Source: a virus
DNA length: 21,129 bases
IMG/VR virus record: IMGVR_UViG_3300032020_000178
Location: 1 to 21,129 of that record
Strand: one strand, 5' to 3'
Below are positions 14,883 to 21,091 of this stretch, piece by piece. A program made the translations under genes and the position numbers. The first letter of the stretch is position 1; each line of letters begins with the position of its first letter. The notes beneath the pieces are model-generated. The model saw only the letters and a list, made by a program, of their open reading frames with translations, was not told the origin of the DNA and made no database searches.

Positions 14883-15204
14883 AGTTTTCCTCCACTACCG
14901 TTTCGCTCAAAACCGCACGGGCCGCCGCAACGGCCACCTCTGGCTCACCACGCCTACGGGCCATATTGGCAAAGTCCCTCACGTCGTCCAGGGCCGTTTG
15001 AGGGTCGGTCTTTGCAATCCCGTGCCACTCCTCCAGCGGTCGCTGCATGTAGAGAATGTAGCGTATGTCGGGCAAGGGCGGGGCTGTGAAGGGCGAGTAG
15101 CCAGCGGCCATCGTTTTCTCAACGAGGTTCTCGATGACAGCCGCAAGTCGGTCTGCGACACGGGTTGTCATGTCATTCCAATAAGGCGCAGCCAAGATCG
15201 CCAT
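14866..15204 (-). CDS. Hypothetical protein, 112 aa, helical
   Basis: ATG at 15204 overlapping the portal TAA (TAATG). Mostly helical: TTRVADRLAAVIENLVEKTMAAG (12-34), then a short Pro-rich turn (PPLPDIRYILYMQRPLEEWHG) and a second helical half (TALDDVRDFANMARRRGEPEVAVAAARAVL). It ends EENYGRST. No domain is recognised. Its position directly after portal makes a head-completion or portal-associated role reasonable, but small helical proteins of this sort also include chaperones. The start is fixed by the stop/start overlap; the SD is only GGGGAG about ten bases upstream. Confidence 0.7.
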   Translation of the reverse strand: MAILAAPYWNDMTTRVADRLAAVIENLVEKTMAAGYSPFTAPPLPDIRYILYMQRPLEEWHGIAKTDPQTALDDVRDFANMARRRGEPEVAVAAARAVLSETVVEENYGRST

Positions 15205-17105
15205 TAGATTCTACTCCCCGGCCCCGTCTGACCGCCTGTTGGACCTACCGGCATGGGCTGGGGGCCTGGGGGCGCGGGCTGTGCGAGGGTCGCATCGATG
15301 CCTGGGCGCGCCGCGCCCAGTGGCGGGCCTTGCTGTTGGGGAATCCCAGGCCCAGAGATGGGTTCACCCGTAGGGCCAAGTATCGTAGGTGGGGTGGGCG
15401 TTCGGGCGGCGATCTTCTGCTGGATGATAGCGCGGGCAGTAGTGATGGCCTCCTCTATGAGGCTATCGTACATCTTCTGCTCGGTGGCCCGGCGCTGCAT
15501 CTCCACGCCGTCCTCGTAGCCGTAGAACTCCTCGTAGAGTTCGATATCGTCGATCTCCCCTGCGGCCCTAGCCCTGCGCCCTTCCTCGATGGCGGCGACG
15601 CGGGAACTGGGCGACATGGAGGACTGCCGGACGGTGATCTCGTAGTCGTCAATGTCATCGATCTTGAGTTCGAGGACTTCAGCCTCACGCCTACCGTCTG
15701 TGCGGTCTTCGCGGAGGTTGCGGACATACAGCCGGTCCACCGCGTCGTTTGTGAGTTTCTTGATGGCCTTTGCCCCGTCAAGGACAAGGCTCAGGATGTC
15801 CCTAATACCCTGGCTCTGAAGTTGAAGGGGCGGGTCAAGGTGAGTCATGGCGGCGTCGGCCACGAGGGCTTGCTGGTAGCCGGAGCTCACGCCTTCCTCA
15901 CGCCTGCCGACAAGGGCGGCAGGCGGCCGGTATCGGGCCATCTCCATCTCCATAGACGCCTCGGCCTTGTCGAGCGCGTTGGCCGCGTCTACGGGGAACT
16001 CGAACGGGCTGATGTCCCAACCCACGGGCACCGTCACGGTTCCGTCTTCATTGAACTCCAGTTCAGGCTTGGGCTCCTTGCCCACAGGGCCAAGACCCTT
16101 ATCCGACTGGCGCGTGAACCGATACCGCCAGAGGCCCGCGCTCACCCCCATGTTCACGCGGGCGGAGCGCAGCATGTTGATCTCCTGCCCGATAGAGTAC
16201 ATGTTGAGCACGAGGGGCTTCCACCGCTCCAGCGGGTCGGTGGAGTTGGAGAAGTCGCCAGGGATGAAGGCCCACGCTGGCCTGCCAAAGAGGTTAGGCC
16301 ACTTGCCCAATCCATACTCACGCCTCTTCCCCTCTTCGGGACCTTCAAGCAGGACGCGGTGAACAAAGTCACCGTCCTCGAAACTCGCCACCGTGACCAT
16401 CTCGCCGAAGGAACTCTCCCAGAGGTTATCGTAGGTGCGCGGCTCGGAGGACTTGGTGAGGTCTTTGTTGGAGGTGTCGTAGTCCAGCCAGTACTGGGAA
16501 CCATCGGAGTCCTGGTAGGGTTTGTTCACAAGGTCGCGGACGAATATCCGCTCAATCGTCACTACCCTTATCGGCCTCTTCTTGCGGTCGAAGTCCAGGT
16601 AGACGTTGAGAAGATCGGGCGTCTCTAGCGTGAAGGGAAGACCCGTGCGGCGCAGGAAGCCATCCAGGTCATCCGTCTTTAGGGCGGCGTCGATCCAGTC
16701 CTGATCCCACGTCACGTGTGCAGGCCAGCAACCGTCCGCCACCTGGGAGTCGGTGCCGTTGAAGTGGGCGGAGGGATAGCCGCTGTTGAGGTCAATCCAC
16801 ACCTTGTCCAGAAACCGCCGGACCCTAGAGGCTGACTCCTGGGCCTTCGCCTCACCGGATTTAGCGAATACTAAAATGGAGATCGGCGCGGCGACAAGCC
16901 GGTTGCGGAGTACGGTCACGGCATCGTCGATCTCGGCGGTCTTGTGCTTGATGTGGACGTTCTTAGACCAGCCCGGAGGAAGGGTCGGCTCCAGCTTCCG
17001 TTGCCTGAGTTCCCGCCGGGTCAGCCGCACCTTGTTGGCCGAGGCCCCCGCCGTCTCCATCTCGCGGGCCAGTTCCGCCACTTGCGTGTCTGTTAGGTCA
17101 GCCAT
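15204..17105 (-). CDS. Portal protein
   Basis: 633 aa; ATG at 17105 immediately after the terL TAG (TAGATG). Placed between terL and structural genes, with the portal-type layout: a Lys/Arg-rich N-terminus, a stretch with VHIKHKTAEIDDAVTVLRNRL (50-70), beta-rich clip/wing sections with several Trp (125-210; 225-285), a stem-like helix (LERWKPLVLNMYSIGQEINMLRS, 292-314) and a crown-like segment reading GVSSGYQQALVADAAM (405-420). The S-G-Y-Q and 'PPAALVG' section (394-400) before the channel helices is typical of large portals. The C-terminus from about 575 is Pro/Gly-rich and probably disordered. Portal forms the twelve-subunit DNA entry channel at one capsid vertex and docks TerL. Confidence 0.85.
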   Translation of the reverse strand: MADLTDTQVAELAREMETAGASANKVRLTRRELRQRKLEPTLPPGWSKNVHIKHKTAEIDDAVTVLRNRLVAAPISILVFAKSGEAKAQESASRVRRFLDKVWIDLNSGYPSAHFNGTDSQVADGCWPAHVTWDQDWIDAALKTDDLDGFLRRTGLPFTLETPDLLNVYLDFDRKKRPIRVVTIERIFVRDLVNKPYQDSDGSQYWLDYDTSNKDLTKSSEPRTYDNLWESSFGEMVTVASFEDGDFVHRVLLEGPEEGKRREYGLGKWPNLFGRPAWAFIPGDFSNSTDPLERWKPLVLNMYSIGQEINMLRSARVNMGVSAGLWRYRFTRQSDKGLGPVGKEPKPELEFNEDGTVTVPVGWDISPFEFPVDAANALDKAEASMEMEMARYRPPAALVGRREEGVSSGYQQALVADAAMTHLDPPLQLQSQGIRDILSLVLDGAKAIKKLTNDAVDRLYVRNLREDRTDGRREAEVLELKIDDIDDYEITVRQSSMSPSSRVAAIEEGRRARAAGEIDDIELYEEFYGYEDGVEMQRRATEQKMYDSLIEEAITTARAIIQQKIAARTPTPPTILGPTGEPISGPGIPQQQGPPLGAARPGIDATLAQPAPPGPQPMPVGPTGGQTGPGSRI

Positions 17106-18458
17106 CTACCACGCCCCGATAGCCTGCTTCTCCTTGCGAAGCATCTCATTTCGTACATCGTCTAGAGTGAGAGGTTGCAGGCCGCCCCAGTCGAAGAGTC
17201 CTGGTCCCTGCACGGCCCTCTTCTGCCTCTCTTCGGCGTAGAACCCACTCTCCTCATACCCCACAATCCCATACCTGAGAGCACTAGGATAGTGGTCGTC
17301 AGCGGGCACCAGGCTATCGGAAAACGACTCACCGAGATTCTGAGGCTTGTGTCGGTGGGATCGCAGTTCCCTCAGCCCGTTAGGGTTGCGTAGGGTGTCG
17401 ATGTGGATGAGGTTGTCGCGGAAGTATTGCTGGACGATCCTGACGCCCTGCTGCACGTCCTTAACCGGGCAGGGGCGCACGTCGAATCCCTGGGCGCGGG
17501 CCGTAAGGATGAACGACTCAGCCGTGGTCTCACAGAACCAGGCAGCGATGCCGTACTTCTCCTGAAATCCCTGCATGGCGATGAAGAGATCGGAGATGCC
17601 AACCCGTCGCTGGTAGAACTCCTCTGGCACCCATAACTGCCCCTTGTCGATCCCCATCGGCACGAGTACGGAGGGCGATATGTCGCCAAGGTCAATACCC
17701 CCTACTCCCAGGGAGAATGTCGGTGTCCTAAAGGGAGTCCAGAAGTTGCCCTCGTCAAACTGAGGATAGACCAACCCCTCGAACAGCGTGTACTTGCCGA
17801 GAAGTTCCTGCTCCTCAAAGTCCGTGCCCCGGTACTCGTCCTCCATGTCCTCGATGTAACCTTTAGGGAGATGCTTACGGTTCTCGTAGATTGAGGTCTC
17901 GAAGACCTTGTAGCCAGGTTTGCCCTCCTCACCAAAGACACCGAAGGACCAGTCATACCCCTGCGGGGTTCCAGTAGCCCACATACTGTTGTCCATGCCC
18001 TCCGGGGCTGGACGGCGCTTGGCACCGAGCGCGATCCTCCAGGTCTGGTAGGGGCAGTAGGCGTACTCGTCAAACCAGATGTCGTTGGCCTCCAGAGACC
18101 GCGTAACATTCGGGTCGGAGGCCGTGTAGAACTCCACGAACGAGCCGTTGACGAGTACGAGTTTCTGCGGGGGGCTGCGGCTGAAAGACTCGATGTGGTC
18201 TGGGTTCAGCCACTCAAGGACGGTCTGGATCACGCCGCCCTCAAGTTTGGGGTAATCGGGGGCGAGGATGAGGCCCTTCGTCATGGGCCAGTTCCATCTG
18301 CGTCTGAGCATCCGAGCCCACCCGGAGGTAGTCTTGGAGCACCCCCGTCCCCCGCGCCAGAGGAGAAACGGCGTCTCATTGTCCATCACGAAAGCCTCTT
18401 GCTTGGGAACGTCGCCCTCGCGCTCCCCTACATCTAGACGGAGGACCTTGGACTTCAC
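17106..18458 (-). CDS. terL: Terminase large subunit (ATPase-nuclease packaging motor)
   Basis: 450 aa from the GTG at 18458, in a GTGA overlap with the terS stop and with GAGG seven bases upstream. A longer frame upstream is a shadow of terS. ATPase motifs: Walker A-type WRGGRGCSKTTSG (34-46), Walker B DIWFDEY (126-132, D130/E131) and coupling motif WATGTPQG (160-167). RNase H-type nuclease: GIDLGD (D256), an acidic WFCETTAES segment (E310) and a final ADDHYPSALRYG (386-397) with D388. All are in the usual order and length for TerL. Walker A has Ser where Gly normally precedes the catalytic Lys. The C-terminal tail holds GLQPLTL (426-432), also found in the 1424-aa protein. It packages DNA through the portal. 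Confidence 0.95.
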   Translation of the reverse strand: MKSKVLRLDVGEREGDVPKQEAFVMDNETPFLLWRGGRGCSKTTSGWARMLRRRWNWPMTKGLILAPDYPKLEGGVIQTVLEWLNPDHIESFSRSPPQKLVLVNGSFVEFYTASDPNVTRSLEANDIWFDEYAYCPYQTWRIALGAKRRPAPEGMDNSMWATGTPQGYDWSFGVFGEEGKPGYKVFETSIYENRKHLPKGYIEDMEDEYRGTDFEEQELLGKYTLFEGLVYPQFDEGNFWTPFRTPTFSLGVGGIDLGDISPSVLVPMGIDKGQLWVPEEFYQRRVGISDLFIAMQGFQEKYGIAAWFCETTAESFILTARAQGFDVRPCPVKDVQQGVRIVQQYFRDNLIHIDTLRNPNGLRELRSHRHKPQNLGESFSDSLVPADDHYPSALRYGIVGYEESGFYAEERQKRAVQGPGLFDWGGLQPLTLDDVRNEMLRKEKQAIGAW

Positions 18459-18802
18459 TCTCCCGCCTCTTCGACTTCGGTTGCCTCGCCCTCTATGATG
18501 CCGGTCTTTAGCTGGTCCATAGGTCTTACGCGCGTGATGATACCCCTTTCCGCAACGGCCATGAGGATGAGGGGCGGCTGCCTCTCGCCCGTGTACTTGA
18601 TCTCCTGCGGCGGCCTCCCGTACAGTCTGTCCTCCGCTTCCTTCATGCACAGGTGGCAGCCCTTCTCCACGTGGGCGCGGCGCATCTGGGCGATCTTGTA
18701 GGCCACCGGCCCATAGTAGTCACGCACGATGTCGTGAACGTCCGCATCGCCATGCCGGAAGGGATTACCCGACCCTATGGGCCGTCCGCCTTTGTTCGTC
18801 AT
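18455..18802 (-). CDS. terS: Terminase small subunit
   Basis: 115 aa; ATG at 18802. The N-terminus reads MTNKGGRPIGSGNPFRHGD, a Gly/Arg-rich style common in small terminase subunits. It is followed by helices with VRDYYGPVAYKIAQMRRAHVEKG and then EAEDRLYGRPPQEIKYTGERQPPL, a segment typical of phage TerS-like proteins before the C-terminal acidic tail. It lies directly upstream of terL. TerS recognises and positions the genome for cutting. No good SD precedes the ATG; two hairpins fill the leader instead (18810-18844 and 18845-18874). Assignment rests on position and style, not on a scored match. Confidence 0.85.
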   Translation of the reverse strand: MTNKGGRPIGSGNPFRHGDADVHDIVRDYYGPVAYKIAQMRRAHVEKGCHLCMKEAEDRLYGRPPQEIKYTGERQPPLILMAVAERGIITRVRPMDQLKTGIIEGEATEVEEAGE

Positions 18803-18809
18803 ATTCAGG

Positions 18810-18844
18810 GGCGGGCCTGGGAGGGCCAGTCTCTCAGGCCCACC
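18810..18844 (-). ncRNA. Second hairpin in the terminase leader
   Basis: A 10-bp stem with one G-U pair: on the plus strand GGCGGGCCTG at 18810-18819 and CAGGCCCACC at 18835-18844, with a 15-base loop. It lies between the UUCG hairpin and the terS start, eight bases upstream of the ATG. It would form in the leader RNA and leaves no SD exposed. No equivalent sits at the capsid cassette. Confidence 0.5.
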
Positions 18845-18874
18845 AAAAAGAGGCCAACCGAAGCTGGCCCCTTC
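18845..18874 (-). terminator. UUCG-loop hairpin with U-tract ahead of terS
   Basis: Minus-strand GGCCAGC-TTCG-GTTGGCC (18869-18852), extended by AGAAGG/TCTTTT pairing, then TCTTTTT (18851-18845). It is a standard intrinsic terminator for the small-gene operon to its right. It is also at the predicted 5' end of the terminase transcript. Same design as 7238-7273. Confidence 0.8.
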
Positions 18875-18882
18875 TGGGGAAT

Positions 18883-18911
18883 ACGATACGGGGGTAGGGT
18901 TAGGTTGTCAA
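18883..18911 (-). promoter_or_regulatory. Sigma-70-type promoter for terminase-portal operon
   Basis: Minus-strand TTGACA (18911-18906), 17-base spacer and TATCGT (18888-18883); the predicted start is A at 18875, giving AGAAGGGGCCAGC. The -35 box touches the stop of the small membrane peptide gene. Its spacer shares CTA-C-CTAC--CCG with the promoter at 7282-7310. Confidence 0.65.
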
Positions 18912-19031
18912 GTCCCACCACACGATGGTCGTCAGGCCCAACACAACGAAGAGTACCGGGGCTACGAGGCCGCGCATCACTTCCCCGTCATCGGAGGCCC
19001 CGCCGATGCACAAAAGGTACGCCTTCGTCAT
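18900..19031 (-). CDS. Small single-helix membrane peptide
   Basis: 43 aa from ATG 19031 (GGGG six bases upstream), or 25 aa from ATG 18977 (GGGG five bases upstream, ten bases after the previous stop). Both give one strong hydrophobic helix, GLVAPVLFVVLGLTTIVWW, and a short DLTT tail. The longer form would overlap the preceding gene by 44 bases and its extra residues resemble a shadow of it, so the short form may be correct. A one-helix peptide of this size could be a holin-like or host-membrane peptide, but nothing identifies it. It is last in its operon, with the terminase promoter's -35 box just past its stop. Confidence 0.35.
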   Translation of the reverse strand: MTKAYLLCIGGASDDGEVMRGLVAPVLFVVLGLTTIVWWDLTT

Positions 19032-19215
19032 CCTCGTCCCCGTATCCCATCCGCCAGCCGTCACAAGTCTTGTCGCCGCAGTCGCATGGCCGTGGTCTCC
19101 GGCCACGCTCATGCAGAACCGCAACAGTGACTCCGCTTCGCCTCGCGTATGCCCTCTCGAACAGGGAGGCGGTGAGTAGACCACTCTTGAGACGACGCCA
19201 CCACATTCTAACCAT
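18988..19215 (-). CDS. Hypothetical Cys-rich basic protein, 75 aa
   Basis: ATG at 19215 is preferred: GGGGGAA lies five bases upstream; a GTG one codon earlier is possible. TGATG overlap with the upstream stop. The N-terminus is aromatic and basic (VRMWWRRLKSGLLTASLFERAYARR). The middle holds CDCGDKTCDGW, three closely spaced Cys that could bind zinc with one more ligand, followed by MGYGDEDDEG. The product resembles small accessory zinc-binding proteins. It is co-directional and coupled with the regulators upstream. I do not recognise a family. Confidence 0.6.
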   Translation of the reverse strand: MVRMWWRRLKSGLLTASLFERAYARRSGVTVAVLHERGRRPRPCDCGDKTCDGWRMGYGDEDDEGVPFVHRRGLR

Positions 19216-19451
19216 CACTTCCCCCGCAGACAGGGGAGAACCGTCGCATCAAATAGCCTCTGCGCCCTATCCTTCTCTGCCCGCCACGCCGCACGAGCAA
19301 CGGGACAGTTAAAGAACTCTGGGAGCCCTTTGAGAAATATACCCCAGTAGAAGGGGACGAAAAGCGGGGAATCGTTAGGGAACGTGTCGAGGCGGGCCGG
19401 GCGAACTGCCCGACAATCCCCACACCATAACCTGTGCCACCAGCCTCTCAT
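19215..19451 (-). CDS. Hypothetical Cys/Trp-rich small protein, 78 aa
   Basis: ATG at 19451 in an ATGA overlap with the upstream stop (19448-19450). The product begins MRGWWHRLWCGDCRAVRP, with a CxxC pair (C10, C13), and has two more Cys (C49 in FFNCP and C74 in VLPCL). These could form a zinc site. The central part is aromatic and Pro-rich (SPLFVPFYWGIFLKGLPEF), then a charged helix (ARAAWRAEKDRAQRLFDA). No family identified. Small Cys-rich products beside a ribbon-helix-helix gene suggest an accessory or regulatory role. Confidence 0.65.
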   Translation of the reverse strand: MRGWWHRLWCGDCRAVRPARLDTFPNDSPLFVPFYWGIFLKGLPEFFNCPVARAAWRAEKDRAQRLFDATVLPCLRGK

Positions 19452-19720
19452 GCCTTCCCCCTCTTCGAGTCGGGCGACGCGGTAAGAGTACGGCTCAGTT
19501 CATCACTCTCAGTCCACCCCGCAGGATTCTCGTCGTAGTCCATGCCCTGGACGTCGAGAGACGGGATAGTGCTGGGTGGCGCATATTCGCTCCCAGGTTC
19601 TCCTGTGACTTGCCGCAACCGGTGCAGAATATGACCGTGCAAGGAACGCCCATGCCGCTCCGCATCCTCTACCAAGACACGGTGCAGGTCATCGGGTAAC
19701 CGTAAGGTCATTGGTTTCAT
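19448..19720 (-). CDS. Ribbon-helix-helix-like DNA-binding protein
   Basis: 90 aa from ATG 19720, which forms an ATGA overlap with the upstream stop; ATG 19711 is an alternative with better SD spacing (AGGAG nine bases away). Either way the product opens with MTLRLPDDLHRVLVEDAERHG, then RSLHGHILHRLRQ. This is the pattern of Arc/MetJ-type ribbon-helix-helix proteins: a short beta-strand (TLRLPD) followed by two helices. They bind DNA as dimers and usually repress. The acidic, disordered C-terminal half (about 45-90) is not part of that fold. It is probably a regulator of this operon or of the divergent region; GGGTATACCC (20276-20285) is one candidate operator. Confidence 0.8.
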   Translation of the reverse strand: MKPMTLRLPDDLHRVLVEDAERHGRSLHGHILHRLRQVTGEPGSEYAPPSTIPSLDVQGMDYDENPAGWTESDELSRTLTASPDSKRGKA

Positions 19721-20046
19721 CTCCTCTTCCTCCGCGCCCGCGACGCCCGAACCCTGCACGCAGGACTGAAGTACACCGGCCTCACCACAACCATCTCCCC
19801 ACAGCCGCACGCACAGGGAACAGTGTCAGTCTGTCGCACCGTAGGGCCAGGAGTGTAACTAGCCGTTACAGACTCCCCCGCAGAACTGGATTCTGTAACG
19901 GAAGGCTTCACCTTGCTAACGCGGCGTTTCACCTTCGGGCGACCGACGGCAGGATCCCCCGCTCCTCCCGCAAGAGTAGACCCCCTGGGGCAGAATCGGT
20001 TGTGCTTGCCGTCCGCACATCCACACTCAGGACAGAGTAGCTTCAC
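19717..20046 (-). CDS. Zinc-ribbon protein with basic tail, probable DNA-binding
   Basis: 109 aa. The GTG at 20046 is chosen because the frame upstream runs through the promoter at 20066-20094, and transcription would begin near 20058. AGGG nine bases upstream is a fair SD. The N-terminus has CPECGC...FCPRG (C5, C8, C10, C19), a zinc knuckle. A basic, Ser/Thr-rich linker follows (20-75), then CACGCGE (C78, C80, C82) and SPACRVRASRARRKRR (C97 plus a basic helix). The last part matches a treble-clef style I associate with small DNA-binding zinc proteins in high-GC phages and hosts. It leads the small-gene operon. Confidence 0.75.
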   Translation of the reverse strand: MKLLCPECGCADGKHNRFCPRGSTLAGGAGDPAVGRPKVKRRVSKVKPSVTESSSAGESVTASYTPGPTVRQTDTVPCACGCGEMVVVRPVYFSPACRVRASRARRKRR

Positions 20047-20065
20047 ACTATACGCCCTGCAACGA

Positions 20066-20094
20066 ACCGTAACACCTGTAACGCTGCGTGTCAA
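20066..20094 (-). promoter_or_regulatory. Sigma-70-type promoter for the leftward small-gene operon
   Basis: Minus-strand TTGACA (20094-20089), 17-base spacer and TACGGT (20071-20066). An A follows seven bases after the -10 box (20058). Spacer length and offset equal those at 7282-7310 and 18883-18911, and all three -10 boxes fit TAnnGT. Unlike them, no terminator-like hairpin follows. Confidence 0.55.
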
Positions 20095-20510
20095 GAGGCT
20101 GAGTAAAATAGGGGGCGCGATGGTAATGACAATCCCATGGCTCGTGCGAGCGGGCCGCCTGCAAGCCCGAGGCTCTAGGGCAGCCCCAGGGGGGTTAACA
20201 TAAGTGCCGAAAGCGCAAGGCTAGCCAGCTAGGGCCTGAAGCCAGGGGCAGGGGGGCTGGCAGAAGGGCTTGGCCGGGTATACCCCTTTATTCTTACCCC
20301 ATGCTAACCTGCTGCATTAGGCCAACCTACTCCCCGCTCTGGCTGGCCGAGGCTGTACGTGCTGCTTACTAGAGCCGCGACAACGCGAGGCATTATAGCC
20401 TACGTCTATAGGTCAGCGTTTTGGTATCACACATTGCCTATTGACATGAAGCTGGAGGAGGTAGAAACTGGCATCAGTGAAGGGACGGCGCAAGGGGCGC
20501 GATTCCTATT
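20095..20510. other. Divergent intergenic region without a convincing gene
   Basis: About 416 bases between leftward and rightward genes. Contents I can see: GCTCGTGCGAGC inverted repeat (about 20139-20150); a G-rich plus-strand tract (about 20233-20270, with AGGGGCAGGGGGG) that could fold GGCC-TG-AAGCC against GGCTT-GGCC; and the palindrome GGGTATACCC. A plus-strand TTGACA at 20441-20446 has no convincing -10 box at 17 bases. This is where operators, a rightward promoter or an origin might lie. A 27-aa frame (20120-20203, AGGGGG-CGCG-ATG) and a 43-aa frame (20446-20577) are not strong enough to call. Confidence 0.4.
20276..20285. repeat. Perfect palindrome GGGTATACCC, candidate operator
   Basis: Ten-base perfect inverted repeat in the divergent region. 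A dimeric ribbon-helix-helix protein such as the 19448-19720 product usually binds short palindromes, so this is a candidate site. Only one copy is seen. The core GTATAC also occurs at 11921-11926. Confidence 0.3.
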
Positions 20511-20575
20511 GGCAGTAACCCCAGGTCCGGTCCGTTCCTTCACAAGAGCGACCGCCGGGACTGGGGTTATTGTTT
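20511..20575 (+). terminator. Long hairpin overlapping the leader of the first rightward gene
   Basis: Plus-strand AACCCCAG (20517-20524) pairs with CTGGGGTT (20561-20568). The stem extends inward with TCCGG/CCGGGA after one mismatch, and outward through GGCAGT with ATTGTT using G-U pairs. The 24-base loop is closed by inner pairs. It ends three bases before the SD TTTAGGAGGGG of the 20588 gene. It could terminate upstream transcripts or act as an attenuator; the U-run (ATTGTTT) is imperfect. Confidence 0.45.
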
Positions 20576-20587
20576 AGGAGGGGTAAG

Positions 20588-20803
20588 ATGAAGCCTGGGG
20601 AGTACAGAGTCAAGCAAGGGTGCAAGCCCCGAAGGGCCGCGGGGCGCAAGGCCATCGTGAACAGCGAACAGGAGTACACAGCCAGCGATGGCGTGTCAGC
20701 CCTGGTGCTAGCAGAGATACCATCGCTAGGCGACACCTACTGGCTGCGGCCCGAAGACTTGGAAGCTGCGAGTTCACAGCCGCCAGGTCTCATCACCAGG
20801 TGA
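20588..20803 (+). CDS. Small beta-rich protein, SH3-like, 71 aa
   Basis: ATG at 20588 with AGGAGGGG four to eight bases upstream; the upstream six codons of the longer frame are not needed. Short beta-strands (GEYRVKQG, KAIVNSEQEY, VSALVLAEIP) are followed by the ending GDTYWLRPEDLEAASS. The closing YWLRPEDLE phrase is one often seen at the end of small SH3-like phage proteins, so an SH3-like fold is suggested. Role unknown; such small proteins are commonly early genes. It is the first rightward gene, divergent from the late cluster, and preceded by the hairpin at 20511-20575. Confidence 0.65.
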   Translation: MKPGEYRVKQGCKPRRAAGRKAIVNSEQEYTASDGVSALVLAEIPSLGDTYWLRPEDLEAASSQPPGLITR

Positions 20804-20838
20804 CAGGGAGCCGGGGCCTAGTGTATGGAGGGGATACG

Positions 20839-21063
20839 ATGCGACAGTATCAGACACCACCGAGGTTATGGCCGGGAGTTCGACAGAGCTTACTAGGGAA
20901 GCGCGATCTAATCGTATTCAGGTGGCAGGACAAGGTACTATCGGGTGCCGTCAGCTTTGCGGACACAGACAGGATGTGGCGGCTAACCTGCGCGATAGAC
21001 GTAACCCTAGAAAGGCTCGCACTAGACGCGATGCTCAGGGAGTTCGAGACAGCTCACGCCTAA
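20839..21063 (+). CDS. Hypothetical protein, 74 aa
   Basis: ATG at 20839 with GGAGGGG five bases upstream, 35 bases after the previous stop, so probably the same rightward operon. The product starts MRQYQTPPRLWPGVRQSLLG, with a central strand-rich part (RDLIVFRWQDKVLSGAVSF) and an amphipathic helix at the end (VTLERLALDAMLREFETAHA). No cysteines except one in LTCAID. No family recognised. The end could mediate dimerisation. Position suggests an early-region accessory gene. Confidence 0.65.
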   Translation: MRQYQTPPRLWPGVRQSLLGKRDLIVFRWQDKVLSGAVSFADTDRMWRLTCAIDVTLERLALDAMLREFETAHA

Positions 21064-21091
21064 CAGCCACAAGTATGCGCCAGCCACAAGT
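21064..21091 (+). repeat. 11-base direct repeat at the window edge
   Basis: CAGCCACAAGT occurs at 21064-21074 and 21081-21091, with starts 17 bases apart, directly after the stop of the 74-aa gene. The remaining 38 bases to the edge hold no gene I can support. The unit could continue as iterons beyond the window. Confidence 0.4.

Noticed and set aside
15165-16628. 487-codon plus-strand frame antisense to the portal
   Set aside because: It lies wholly over a well-supported portal gene, lacks an SD and reads as low-complexity Arg/His/Pro. GC-rich codon use creates such shadows.
20120-20203. 27-codon plus-strand frame with AGGGGG before ATG
   Set aside because: Too short, with no promoter -35 box and no recognisable product; a TAAAAT box nearby is not supported by a -35.
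20441-20469. Plus-strand TTGACA as a rightward promoter
   Set aside because: At 17 bases the -10 would be GAAACT, only three matches; closer TAGAAA gives a 15-base spacer.
20095-20510. tRNA, origin or attachment site in the divergent region
   Set aside because: No GGTTC-type T-loop or acceptor pairing was found, and no integrase gene is present. The G-rich tract and palindrome alone do not prove an origin.
20446-20577. 43-codon plus-strand frame (starts MKLEEVETG) before the first rightward gene
   Set aside because: No SD, and the second half is the long hairpin. The TAG overlaps the next SD, which is suggestive but not enough.
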